From Alviniconcha marisindica (taxonomy: Eukaryota; Mollusca; Gastropoda; Provannidae), in NCBI GenBank assembly GCA_018857735.1, contig JABMCL010000852.1, positions 107,501 to 171,500 on the forward strand: 64,000 bases of DNA. The letters run 5' to 3'. The notes under the pieces are model-generated. The model saw only the letters and a program-made list of their open reading frames with translations. It had not been told where the DNA came from and searched no databases. Shown here piece after piece: positions 44,147 to 56,700 of the stretch (position 1 is the stretch's first letter; every line of letters begins with the position of its first letter). The position numbers were made by a program, and so were the translations under genes.

Positions 44147-44340
44147 ATGAATTCAGGCGTGGACATTCCAGAAAACATAAAGACTAATGTGCGGGCTGTC
44201 CTGCTGTCCAAAGTTGGCGGTATTTACCTCGACCGCTTCCTTGAGGAGTACCACAATCTAGTCAACAAACCTCTCCTCTACCAGCGCTTTGGATTCAACA
44301 ACATCGAAGCTTTCATCCGCTCCATTCCAGATGCAGCTAG
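44147..44340 (+). CDS. TDRD10-like: LOTUS-RRM-Tudor exon 1 (start codon, LOTUS domain)
   Basis: ATG at 44147, just after a possible acceptor aaacttgcag, so a 5' untranslated exon may exist upstream. Encodes MNSGVDIPENIKTNVRAVLL and the LOTUS helices through SIPDAA. The preferred donor is the GC at 44341-44342 (ctag/gcaaga), which joins directly to R-M-E-Y-S. A GT donor 24 bases downstream (44365) is in the same phase and would add QDLLLFWG. Confidence 0.85.
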
Positions 44341-47300
44341 GCAAGACCTGTTGTTGTTTTGGGGGTATATAATTTTATAGAAACTGAAAGGTTAATAAGT
44401 TATACTATCATTACGCTTTTTATGGACATTTACTTGAGCGTTCTGTTGAATATTTGTTGAGCAGTTCATTGATCAGTTCATTAGCTTGTAAATTGTTTTG
44501 TTATCTTTTAGTGATATTGCAAAACAAAACTAAAGAATTTACTGGAAGTCATACATCCGTGTTATCACCAGTCATGATCACTGATGCATGCACCATTGCA
44601 TGGATAGTGTAACAGGAGATAAATATAGAGATGGTACAAATTTACTAGATATTTACTAGGCAGGCATGTTTTTTTTGTGTATTTCAGGATGGAGTATTCA
44701 GTGAAAGACAACCGCATGAAAGTGTTTGGGGTGCCACTGCCTAACCCCTTCATGCGTGGTGCTGTAGCTAATGCTCCAGGCCCTGTCCCAAGACCATACA
44801 TGGGAAGGTTTGAGGGTGAGAATTATGCACTGTACAAGGTTCTATGAGTTTAGCCAAGTTAGAGTGGGAATAAGTGTTTTTGATTGAAGAATAACATGGT
44901 CATCAGTATTTTACTGTTAATGCTAGAACCAGTGGCTGTATTGTGTATATGTTGTCTTGTAAAGTAGTAGTATTTAGGCTTTAGTGTTAATAACTGAATA
45001 GGAAAGCAGTGCTTACCTGTGCAAATTAAAATACTCCAAATAGTCTGATAATAATCATTATTAGAATATTACTAATTACAGTACTAAAATTACTGTTGGA
45101 GTATTGTTACTTGCACAAGTGATGACTTCTTTCCCATAATCATAATGTGCATCAGGATCATCATCATCATGGTAAACAATGGGAGCATTCACTTATGAAG
45201 TTATTCAGGGATTATGGTCAGGCTTTTTTAGTTTTGTGTGTGTGTGTGTGTGTTTAGCTCATGGCAGTATACAGGGGTGTTAGTGTTACTGTGTTAGATA
45301 AAATAATTATACATTGCATTTGCTTGATGAGCTCTTTTTTTAACTAGTTTAAAGCAAGTTTAAATTTTGCACAGAAGTGTTCCATGAAACATCTATTTTC
45401 TAGGTGCTTTATAGTTTTTAATGAATTTCATATTAATTTTTAAAGTAGATTTTTTTTCTTCCCCATATTATATTATATAAATTATAATGACCTCTTCCTT
45501 GGAGTTAGAGGTTGTTTCAGTAAGATCTTTTAACTGAAACTTTGCCTGATGGTACTTGATACTAATATTTAATATTCTTCATGAAGCTGCACAGTTTCAT
45601 ATTGATAGTAATAGTTGTTTCAAGACCTTGATTAAAAATATAATAAAAAATTAGGATGGCAATGACATTGAAAATTTAACTGAATGTTTGTTCCCCCCCC
45701 CCCCCCCCCCCCATTTTGATTATGTTCCTGTCCGAACGTGGTTGAAATACAAGGCAAGAGCGTCAGTGTGACTATAATGAATCTTTTTCAGATTCAGTCT
45801 CTGAGCGTCAGTCAGTATCAGAGGTGAAGTTAACACCATAATGACTGTATTCATGTTAATTGTTAAATATTGAGAGTATAAATCTGAAATATGTCCATTA
45901 TGTGGCCATAAGGCCTTTAGTTTAAAAGTATGTGTTACAAAAAGAAAAAGTAATGTCTAAAGCATGCATTATCAGGCACAGTTTTTGGCATTTAACTAGT
46001 GTTAGAACTATGATGAGAGTGTCCAGCTCAGCAGGGGTTCTGGCTCAGGGTGTGTATACATTTACATGTAGCACTAGGGATTCTCTGTGTTCATGCCTGT
46101 TTTCTGAACTTGAAGTTGAATCTGATGTCTTGCTTTCCTGGCGGAAGGTGCTGTTGTTTCAACTAGCTGTCTTGCTTTTCTGGCAGAAGGTGCCAGTGTA
46201 TGTGCCTGTTATTTCAACTTGCTGTCTTGCTTTTCTGGCAGAAGGTGCCAGTGCGTGTGCCTGTTATTTCAACTAGCTGTCTTGCTTTTCTGGCAGAAGG
46301 TGCCAATGTGTGTACCTGTTGTTTCAGCTTGTCTTTTCTGGCAGAAGGTGCCAGTGCGTGTGCCTGTTATTTCAACTAGCTGTCTTGCTTTTCTGGCAGA
46401 AGGTGCCAATGTGTGTACCTGTTGTTTCAACTTGTTGTCTTTTCTGGCTGAAGGTGCCAGTGCGTGTGCCTGTTGTTTCAACTTGCTGTCTTTTCTGGCT
46501 GCAGGTGCCAGTGCGTGTGCCTGTTGTTTCAACTTGCTGTCTTTTCTGGCAGAAGGTGCCAGTGTGTGTGTGCCTGCTGTTTTCAACTTGTTGTCTTGCT
46601 TTTCTGGCAGAAGGTGCCAGTGTGTGTGTGCCTGTGTTTTCAACTTTCTGTCTTGCTTTTCTGACTGAAGGTATGCCAGGCAGGCCCTGGGCTGACGGCC
46701 CCAGGCCAGGTGGGCCCTGGGCTGACGGCCCCAGGCCAGGTGGGCCCTGGGCTGACAGTCCCAGGCCAGGTGGGCCCTGGGGGGAAGGCCCCAGGCCAGG
46801 CAGGCCCTGTGATGAAGGCCCTGGGCCACGCAGGCCCTGGGGGTCAGGCGTGGCAGACCTGCTACGGATGGGCCCAGGACCGGGACCAGGGCCAGGGTTT
46901 GGACACAACGTTTTCACCGGGGAAGAGCTGGAGCTGGAGCCTGACCACCGCGGGGTCTATTCCCTCTGCTTCCCTGCCTGCAACAGGCCTGATGTCATTG
47001 GGGTAGGTGCCATGTGCTGAGACTGAGAGTGAAGCTAGAGAGTTCTTGTGTTTTAATCATCCAAAATGTGTATGGTGATGACGTGGAAGTAGCATGGAGA
47101 ATGTTGACAGTGCAGAGCATGGGGGTTACAGTCACAGCTGTTTCTCTGGTGAGAGACCCAGTGCCCTGGCAGGGGTATTTTAGTACAAGGTACGGCTGTG
47201 TCTTTGCCTTTGGCCCAGTAGCATGATAATCATAGATTATTTATACTTTTCAAATTTATGCTATTATGGCTCCCTATCTTTTAAGAGTTGGGTGCTTACG

Positions 47301-47704
47301 AAGGCCTAGAGATGCACACTTTCAACGCATTTACAAACAAGTGAGGCCTGGTGACGGGGGGGGGGGGGGGGGGGGGGGATACAAGTGGCAACTGTTTCTT
47401 TGGTGTAGTAGAGTTAGAGTGACAGTCCTTGTGGCAAATGTCAGCAGCCCGCTAGCATGGTGGAGCTAGTGGAAGCTTGAAAATTGTGCTTGTGTTTTTT
47501 GTTACTGTTTACTTGCATTTTGAAATGACTGTATGTTGTTCTCATTTTCAGACGTTGAGAGATATGTTCAGCCTTGCTGGGAAAGTGTTTGAAGTAAACG
47601 AGACCCCGAGGTGAGAATGAGGTGGTGTCTGTGTGTCTAAGATTTATAACTTTTTGTTTTGCTGTCAGTCTGTCTGTCTGTCTCTCTTTCTCTCCTTTTT
47701 GTTG

Positions 47705-47775
<71 letters not shown>

Positions 47776-50700
47776 TTTTGTTGCATCCCCCCTTCTGTCT
47801 CTCTCTTCTAACTGTAAGAAGCTCTCTCACTTGGAAGATGGATCTTTTGCATTTATTCCTCAGTGTATATCACTGTATACATTTTGAACCCTCAGTCCAT
47901 GCATGCTGGTTTGGACAGTGGTTACACAACCACTCTGACCATGTTGTACATGTAAATGATGGATTGGTTTGCAGGTGGATCTTTGTGCGTTACTACAACC
48001 CTCAGTCGGTGCATCGTGCCTTCAGAATGTTTGCTCACTTGGGTCTGAGGCTGGCCACCCTGAACCCAAACATTGCAGAGAGAGTTCCCCCAGGCATGCA
48101 TGAGAAAAGAGTGAAGTCCAGTGGCGCCTCCGAGCACTCGGATGGGCCAAAGAAACCCAAAAAGAGGAAGAAAAGTAGGCATAACCGCCTTTTATTTCTT
48201 GCCTCCACTTGCGCCCTCAGTAACTTATGGTCAGATTGTTTGTGTGTGTGTGTTTAATGTATAGACTATATATAGAGAGAGAGATTATATATAATATTGG
48301 CAAAAGAGATTCATAAAGAGACAGAAAGAAGGTCCTGGTGTTACCAACATGTGACATTTTGACTTCAAGACACATTTTGGGAAAAAGCATCTGTGTGAAA
48401 AATACATGTGTATGACTATGATTTCATAGCAGATGTGAGATGGGGTGTAATGTGCTTCTGTACTTCCACTTTTCCAATAAAGTTCTATGCATTTGTTTCA
48501 AACTTAATTTTTACTAATAAACTGGGGGGGGGGGGGGGGGGGGGGGCAAGATTGCCCTGCCTTCTGATGTTTTGATTGTAGGTCATCTGAATGTTTGGTT
48601 TTCTTGTTGTCTGTCAAGTTTTACAATGTGGCACATGTGTTGGCCATTGCACTGAAAATTGCCTTTGGTTACTGTCCAAATTTTCAGAAACACACAAAGA
48701 TGGCCCAAGCTACAGGGTATACTGTGGAAATTTGGATCCTGCTGTGAAGTACACCTTTGTAAGTTTTTCTCTGTTCACATCTCGTCTCTTCCTGCTCTCT
48801 CATCTGTCACCTTTCTCCATACTCCCCTCTTTGTCACCTTGACCAGTTTTCTGTCTCTTCTCTCCCCTGTTCCCCTCTGTCCCTGCCCCCCTCTCTGTTA
48901 CGTATCCCCCACTGTTACCTCCTTGTCCCTCTTTTTGTTACCTGTCCCCACTGTCACCTCCTTGCCCCCCTCTCTGTTACCTGTCCCCCTCTCTGACCCC
49001 TCTCTCCCTGTTCCCCCCCTCTCTGTTACCTGTCTCCCTGCCCCCTTCTCTGTTACCTCCCTCCCTGCCCCCCTCTCTGTCCCCTCTCTCCCTGCCCACC
49101 TCTCTGTCCCCTCTCTCCCTGCCACCCTCTGTCCCCTCTCTCCCTGCTCCCCTCTCTGTCCCTGACCCTCTGTCCCCTCTCTCCCTGTTTCCCTCTTTAT
49201 CTCCCTGCTCCCCCTCTCTGCCTGACCTCTGTCCCCTCTTCCCTGTCTTCCCTCTTTTCTCCCTGTTCCCTCTCTCTCCCTGCCCTCTGTCCCCTCTGTC
49301 CCCTGACCCTCTGTCCTCTCCCTGCTCCCTCCTGTCCCTGACCTCTGTCCCCTCTCTCCTGTTTCCCTCTTTATCTCCCTGCTCCCCTCTCTGTCCCTGA
49401 CCCTCTGTCCCCTCTCTCCCTGTTTCCCTCTTTATCTCCCTGCTCCCCTCTCTGTCCCTGACCCTCTGTCCCCTCTCTCCCTGTTTCCCTCTTTATCTCC
49501 CTGCTCCCCTCTCTGCCCCTGACCCTGTCCCCTCTCTCCCTGCTCCCTCTGTCCCTGACCCTCTGTCCCCCTCTCCCTGCTCACCTCTTTACTCCCTGCT
49601 CCCCTCTCTGTCCCTGACCTCTGTCCCCTCTCTCCCTGCTCCCCTCTCTGTCCCTGACCCTCTGTCCCCTCTCTCCCTGCTCACCTCTTTACTCCCTGCT
49701 CCCCTCTCTGTCCCTGACCTCTGTCCCCTCTCTCCTGCTCCCCTCTCTGTCCCTGACCCTCTGTCCCCTCTCTCCCTGCTCACCTCTTTATCTCCCTGCT
49801 CCCCTCTCTGTCCCTGACCTCTGTCCCCTCTCTCCCTGCTCCCCTCTCTGTCCCTGACCCTCTGTCCCCTCTCTCCCTGCTCACCTCTTTATCTCCCTGC
49901 TCCCCTCTCTGTCCCTGACCTCTGTCCCCTCTCTCCCTGCTCACTTCCCTGCTCTCCTCTCTCTCTCTTCCCCTCCCACTCCCCCGTGTCTATGTCTCTT
50001 CTCACGAGTATGAAATCAACCATGAAATTGAAAATTGGATGTGTTTTCCTTCTCTTCTGGACCCTTTTTATCAGCAGTAATTTTCTTTGCAGGATATGTT
50101 TCGCAACCTTTTTAAGAACTACCCCATTGGCTGGGTGACCATCAAGACTGGAAAACCGAGGGAGGGAGAAGCACCAAAGCTGTGAGTTGACGTCATTCAG
50201 CGTGTTGTTGTTTTTCACAAACAGCATGAACAGTTCAGAATGTATTATCAATATATTTAAGCATTATTTAATAGTCCATGCGGTAGTTACTCATTGTGCA
50301 GATATATCTCTGTATATATACTTATATCCTGATGAACCTTTGATTTGTGACAGGTAATCATTGACTGCTGAAGAATAATTATAAAGAGGATTGCTAGAGC
50401 ACCCATCTACCACACAAGGCGGGAACACAGGGCACTTTACAATAACACTAACAACACACACACACACGTACACATGCATGCATGCACACACTCGCACGTT
50501 GGACGAGGGGGTAAGCACAGATGTAAAAAACAGTTTAGAAATAATTATTAAACAGGTGCATCTTGAGGGCAGCTTTAATAGAGGAGGGATGAAGCAGGCT
50601 ACAGCATCTTTTGGTTGGTTTCAGGTTTGGCTACCTCTTGTTGAAGAACAGGGAAAATGCAGAACGACTGTGCGAGGAGTACAATGGATATGTGTGGATG

Positions 50701-53700
50701 GGTCGAAAGCTGGTTCTGGAAGTCAAAGGTAAATATTTAACCTTTTGTATGATGATAACCATTGCTGATGTTTGCAGCATTCATACCAGTTCTGGTGACC
50801 TTGTACAGTCCTCGATATAATTAATGTTTAAAGCTCAGATTTTGTGTATGTGGATATATGATGGATTTTGCATAAATATTACAAAAATAAAATGGTCAGT
50901 TTTGTAAGTATGGGTATGACTGGATATATGTACATGTCAGTATGTTTCTTCGTTGAGCCTTTTACTTTTATGCCAGTCTTTGGTAGATTTGAGTCTTTAC
51001 CTCTTTAAATAAAATCGCTGTGTTGTCAAAGTGGATAGAGCATGGTGAAATTTTAAAAAACAACATGACAGAACAATATTGAGAAGAATGCTTGCCATGC
51101 CTTGGCCTCCTATTTCAGTGTCATTCATAGAGTTATTTGACCAAAAACACTCTTAAGCTTTGGGATAAAAGGGATAATTTTTTTCATGTTGAATGCAAGT
51201 CGGCTGAGCATATACTTTTTTTTTTTTTCCAAACAGAGAAGCAAACTGACTTGGCAAAGAGAATGGCTTCCAGTGGCAATGACACAGATGTAAGTCTTGC
51301 ATTTCTCATTTTTGAAAACCTGTTACGTATTAACTTTCTGGGGTGGGGGGGATTTTTTCCCCAAACGGGATGGCTATTTTTGGCAAAAACAGCAGATGTG
51401 GGAATTTTTGGAATGTTAAGATGTGACAGATGCGAAGCTTTGCATCACATGCCAAACCTCACTTTTCAGCATCCTTCCTCCAGACTCTGCCACAAACAGT
51501 TATGCCATTGAAGGGACACTTCTTATCTCCTGCACATCTGTCTACTGAAATCACTGCTTTAAGATTCATGCTGTCTAGCACCCTTCGCAAACAATTGTGA
51601 AACGTTTCAGTTCTAAGACTGTGGAAGCAATGTAGCATTAAAACACACAGGTGAACATCAGGTGCATCCGACATGGGTAAAAAGTTTCCATGATTCTGCA
51701 ATTGTTGGTGCCTGCATGAGTATAGAGCTTATCCACCCATGTTCAAACGTGTGTTGGTTAATACACACTTGAACAAAATCATGTACATATAAGTATTCAT
51801 CACCAAATGCCTATTTAGGTGAGCTGTTAATTACTTTTCCTGCTGTGACTAACTGACTGTACAGCTGATCCTAGGGTAGATAACGCCCTCTGCACAGGAG
51901 GTGAAATGTGTGAAGTGAGCATTATGCTAACTTAGCTTGAGGGCGGTCTCCTCTGCATTATTTCCATCTGATCTACGCCAGTTCCTGCTGCGTTTTGCGT
52001 GGTTTTCAGTTGTGTACAGTGTGCTTTATCTCCCAGTCCTCTGTCCCTGACCTTCAGGAGGGCCATGGAGACATGCCAGGCCTGGAATCAGACAGTGACA
52101 ACGACATGCCGGGCTTGGAGTCGGTCATGCCAGGTTTGGAACCGGACATGCCAGGACTGGAGCCGGCTATGCCAGGGCTGGAGCCCACTATGCCGGGGCT
52201 GGAGTCTGTCCCCGGTCTGCGAGATATTCATATCCAGCTTAACGCTGACCACTCGCAGCCCAGGGATGCCCCAACCATTTTGGTGACCAACTTCAGGGAC
52301 GATGTCAGTGAGGTGTGTATGGTGGGGCTTGTTTGATCGCTGCAGACATACTCGGCACATGTTGAAAATAATGAAAATAAATAAGCTTTACGGAAACAAG
52401 GCTTGTTACTCAAAGTTCTGTGTTTGCCATTGGTAAAAAAACACAAATACCAAGCCTTTCTGCTTTTTGCTGAAGGTTGATGGAGATTTTTGTACCAGAA
52501 ATGCCATGGTCACTGTTGTTGGGCATGTGCCAAAAGACAAATAGGCAGATAAGCTGCTAAAAGTTCTCTGTGCATGTAAAAAAGGCAAAAAGCGGAAGAG
52601 ATGTCTCCAAAGTTCAGTGAAGAGATGTTGGTTTCTGAGGCATCTTGGTTAGTGGCACTTCAGCCAGTGGACTTTAAAAGGACTCATGGGGGATTATAAA
52701 ACAAATTATTTATTTTTTAAGGCTTATCCCATCCAGCATCTCTATCTCAAGATACACTCTTGCATGTGTCTGTTGGAAATGTGAAACAAACCCAGCCATT
52801 CTTCTGTTCTGTCTTTTTTTCTCCCCAACTTGAAGGAGCACTCCCCAGCTACCCACCCATCAACCACCCAGTGCCAGTTTAATAACATTCTGCCTGAGCA
52901 AAGAAACATGCACATACATACAGACACATTAGTGAAAACACAGATGCTCATGCAAATACAAGCATTTATCAGTTAATGCAAGCTTTCTTGTGCATCTTGC
53001 CCTGATATAACTATACTGGTTGACTGGGCGTAAAATGCCAAGTTACTTACTTACTTGTGCGTCTCAATGATGAGTCCATCCTTGCGCACAGAGGACGGCA
53101 GTCCACGTGACAGCCGTGTGCAGACACACCAGGGCCCTGCCACGTTTTGTGAACGAAGCAGGGGCTGAGAGACGCACTATTTTCTCGCCAGGTTGCATAG
53201 AGCTGCCAGCACAAGTAAATAAATTAGAACCCCAGTGAGTGCCACAAGCATCGCTTTTCCATGGCTGTTTAGTCCACTGTGTAAATCCATCATCATCATT
53301 AGCCTCAGGAAAGACCCCTGTTTCAGAAACCTTCACTTCATAATTCCTTGTTTGGTAGTGGAATACCTGGCCAGGAGCCATCCACTTCTAAGACTGCTTT
53401 TTCAGATAGCATTCCCTTTATTATTCTTTTTTAAGGCCACTTTGCAGCATTTGCAGGATGTCCCTGCAGTGGGGTACTGAGGCATAGAGCTTAAGGTCTG
53501 CTCTGTTGAGAACCCAGAGCCAACTGATGTTCTCCCTTTTGTAATGTAATGTAAAAAGGTATAGAGCGCTTACACCTAACATGAGCCAAAGCTCACAATA
53601 CAAAAATAGTAAGGTCGACAAAACATCTACAGAACCAAGAGCAAAACAAAATCCTACTAATTGTATCAACAGATACACTGCACCACTTCATTCAGCATCT

Positions 53701-56700
53701 TTCTCACCACTTCCTAAACAAACACATGTGCGCGCACAGACAACCAAACACACACATACACACACACACAGGTGAGTCATACAGTGATCTGTTCAATGTT
53801 TAGAGGAGAAAAGATGGGTCTTGAGGGCAGATTTAGATGATGCTGTGGAAGAAGAGTGTCACAGGGAGCAGGGTAGATTCAAACTTTAAAGCCTGGAGTA
53901 AGTCGGGATATAGCCATGCATGCTTGGCCCTCTGCCAGCAATTCCTTCCTTGCACTAATTTCTACCTTTCCAGTTCATGCTTCATCTTTTTTCCCCATAC
54001 ACTCTCCCTACTCTTTTACTGCATTAGAATTCTTTCCTTGTACTAATTTCTGCCTTTCCAGTCCATTCTTCTTTATCTTTTTCCCAGTACCCTCTGCCTA
54101 CTCTTTACCTGCGTTAGTTTTTGCAGTGTACTCAAAAAAAAAGTAAATATTTGAGAGTTGCTTGCTTATTGACTAGTTTGGGTGTGTTTGCTGTTGACTG
54201 TGTTGTGTTCAGAAATGTGATTGAGGTTTTGACTTGTATGTAAAAGAATTTTGAGTGTGTTGTTTGTCCTGATGAGGTGACTGTGCAGTTAACAAGATGT
54301 TATTATTCAAGAACTAACTGGGATGGTCTCTAAAGGGAGGTCCCACTGTTGATGAAATGTGCTGTGAACCAATCCGCTGTGGAAGCTAAATGAAACGCTT
54401 TGCTGTGTGCAGTATTGTCCATGAGTTTGGTAGTCGCTGAACTGTGGTGTGTTGTCCATGATTCTGGTGGTCGCTGAACTGTGATGTGAATCAGTCCGCT
54501 GTGGAAACTGAATGAAACACTTCGCTGTGTGCAGTATTGTCCATGAGTTTTGTCGTCACTGAACTGTGGTATGTTGTTCAGGATTTTGGTGGTCGCTGAA
54601 CTGTGATGTGAACCAATCCGCTGTGGAAACTGAATGAAACACTTTGCTGTGTGCAGTATTGTCCATGAGATTGGTAGTCGCTGGACTGTGGTGTGTTGTT
54701 CAGGATTTTGGTGGAGTAATCCTCTGACTCTTTTATCAAACAGATTAACATTTATTATGAAATTGTACCACTGTGCTTTTGAAATGGACCCACCTTACTG
54801 GGCAAATGCCAGAAAATGTGTCTTCTGTTTTATCGAACAGCTTAACACTGGTTATGAAATTGTGCCGCAGCACTTTTAAAAATGGACCCACCTTTCTAGG
54901 CAGATGCCAGAAAATGCATTTTGTATTCTTTGGCTGTTCGCGTAGTTGGTGGTGGGGTTTCCTCCTCCTGTCAGCATCAGAGGGTTTGCTCAGGACAAGC
55001 TTTTGTTGAGAACAGCTGGGGTTCTTCCTTGTTTGACAGTACTGTCAAGTCTTTTTCTTTAGACATTATCGTAACTGTAGATTTGCTCGTTTTATTGTTT
55101 TTATGTGTGTCCTCGTCAGTTACGTGTTTCTGCTGCTGCTTGGTGTGAAAGCACAATCGTTTCTGACTGCTTTTTGATTTGATCTGATCTTCTTCCTCTC
55201 CAGCAAGGGCTGATGGCATTTTTTGCAGAATACCACCCCAGGAATATCCGGCTTGCCCCCACACTGAATGGGCGGTAAGTTCTTACTGCCTTTCTACAAA
55301 CTGAACTTGATGAAGTGACAAGGGCAACAAAAAAATATGGAGCTGTGTTTACATGCACGCACCCATTCACACACACACACACACATATTTATTGAAAATA
55401 CAAGTGCTTCAGTTGGCCATGCTAATTGGGCATGCGTAATGGCCATTAAGATAGAATTTTGGTCTCTGAGGGTAATCTCACTAATCTCTTGGATGTCTTC
55501 CTAAACCATATCACTTTTTGATATAGAGGTTTTGCTCTCAGTTTGAGTGTAATCTCTTGGATGACTGCCTAAACTTTTTGATATAGCCTGTGTTACAGCT
55601 GGGAATAATGCACATCGAGTTAGGTGGCCAAAAAGAAACAAATTATCATAATAATAGTAATCATGTGTAAATAGTCAACAGAGCATAAAAATAAAATTAA
55701 GAAAAAAGGGTTCTCTGCCCTTTAAGTTCTTGGACTGGAATCTGCTACAACACCACACCATACCTCACCCCAATGGAGAAAAAAAAATTGATGCATTTCA
55801 AGCACATTGATCACAAAAAGTAGAACTGACTAAAGCTTGGTTGAGTGTGCTCTTGGACACCTGTGATTACGATCTTGACAAGCGTTAATTATTATTATAC
55901 TCACTTATTATATTATTATACTCCTATCTATGATTGATTGATGATCACTTATATAGTGCTATTCTCCACTCTCTTGAGCAGACTCACTGCGCTCGCATGT
56001 GATTCTACATGAGTGAATAGCTTTTTATAGCGCATTCTTGAATTTCCACCGAAGTGGTGTACTTACAGCGCTGGCATGGCTGGTGCCGCATGAAACTGCT
56101 GCCATCTCGGCGCATTCTGTGTACACCATACAACCATGCACCATGTCACTTCATGCAAAGCCACATATGTAAGGTGGCTTTGCTGTACATTAAGCTAAGC
56201 TGCATGTTTAATTGATGGTACGAGATAATGAAGTGATGTTGAATGTGTATGCATGCAATGTGGAAGAGGTGCAAGAGAGCCAGTGACGCAGAGCAAAAGC
56301 ACTTGCTCCCCAAAGCCAGGTTGAGCGCAGTTGAGCATTATCACCACATGGATGGGTGGCCATTATGTGCTCAGCTCAGCTTCTTCAGAATGAAATTTTG
56401 TGTTGAATTTTACAAAAAGTCCTTTGGATTTGATCAGTGGGTGCCCATTGTGTATGTGCATGCAAAAGGTCACATAAGCACGGTCCATGGTGGATTATCA
56501 TATGGAAACATTAAAATAACCCAACATGCACAAAATACATGTGAAGGGCAGCAAGTCTGCTCAAGAGCACTGAACAGCACTGTATGTATAAAAGCAATCA
56601 ACAGTAATAATAGAAAGGTGAAATGGCCTGTTTATAGCATGCATCACCCTCCCCCCCCCCCACCCCCCAACCCCCTCCACTGCCACAAGGAATGGCTGTA

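Noticed and set aside
45792..45823. Candidate 32-base exon (tctttttcag ... gag/gtgaag) encoding DSVSERQSVSE
   Set aside because: Its inclusion breaks the frame into exon 3, while exon 2 joins exon 3 directly in phase.
46219..46917. Several long open frames on both strands
   Set aside because: They arise from tandem repeats. Only the frame joined to RRM1 has independent support.
47622..48257. 211-codon frame rich in Leu/Ser
   Set aside because: Mostly a CT microsatellite; the real exon 5 lies inside in another frame.
48659..50251. Frames of repeated Pro/Leu/Ser or Glu/Arg/Gly
   Set aside because: Translations of the CT-rich minisatellite; the exon 6 and 7 frames are separate.
51459..51701. 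80-codon minus-strand frame with several Cys
   Set aside because: No repeated family match or domain recognised; single short frame inside an intron.
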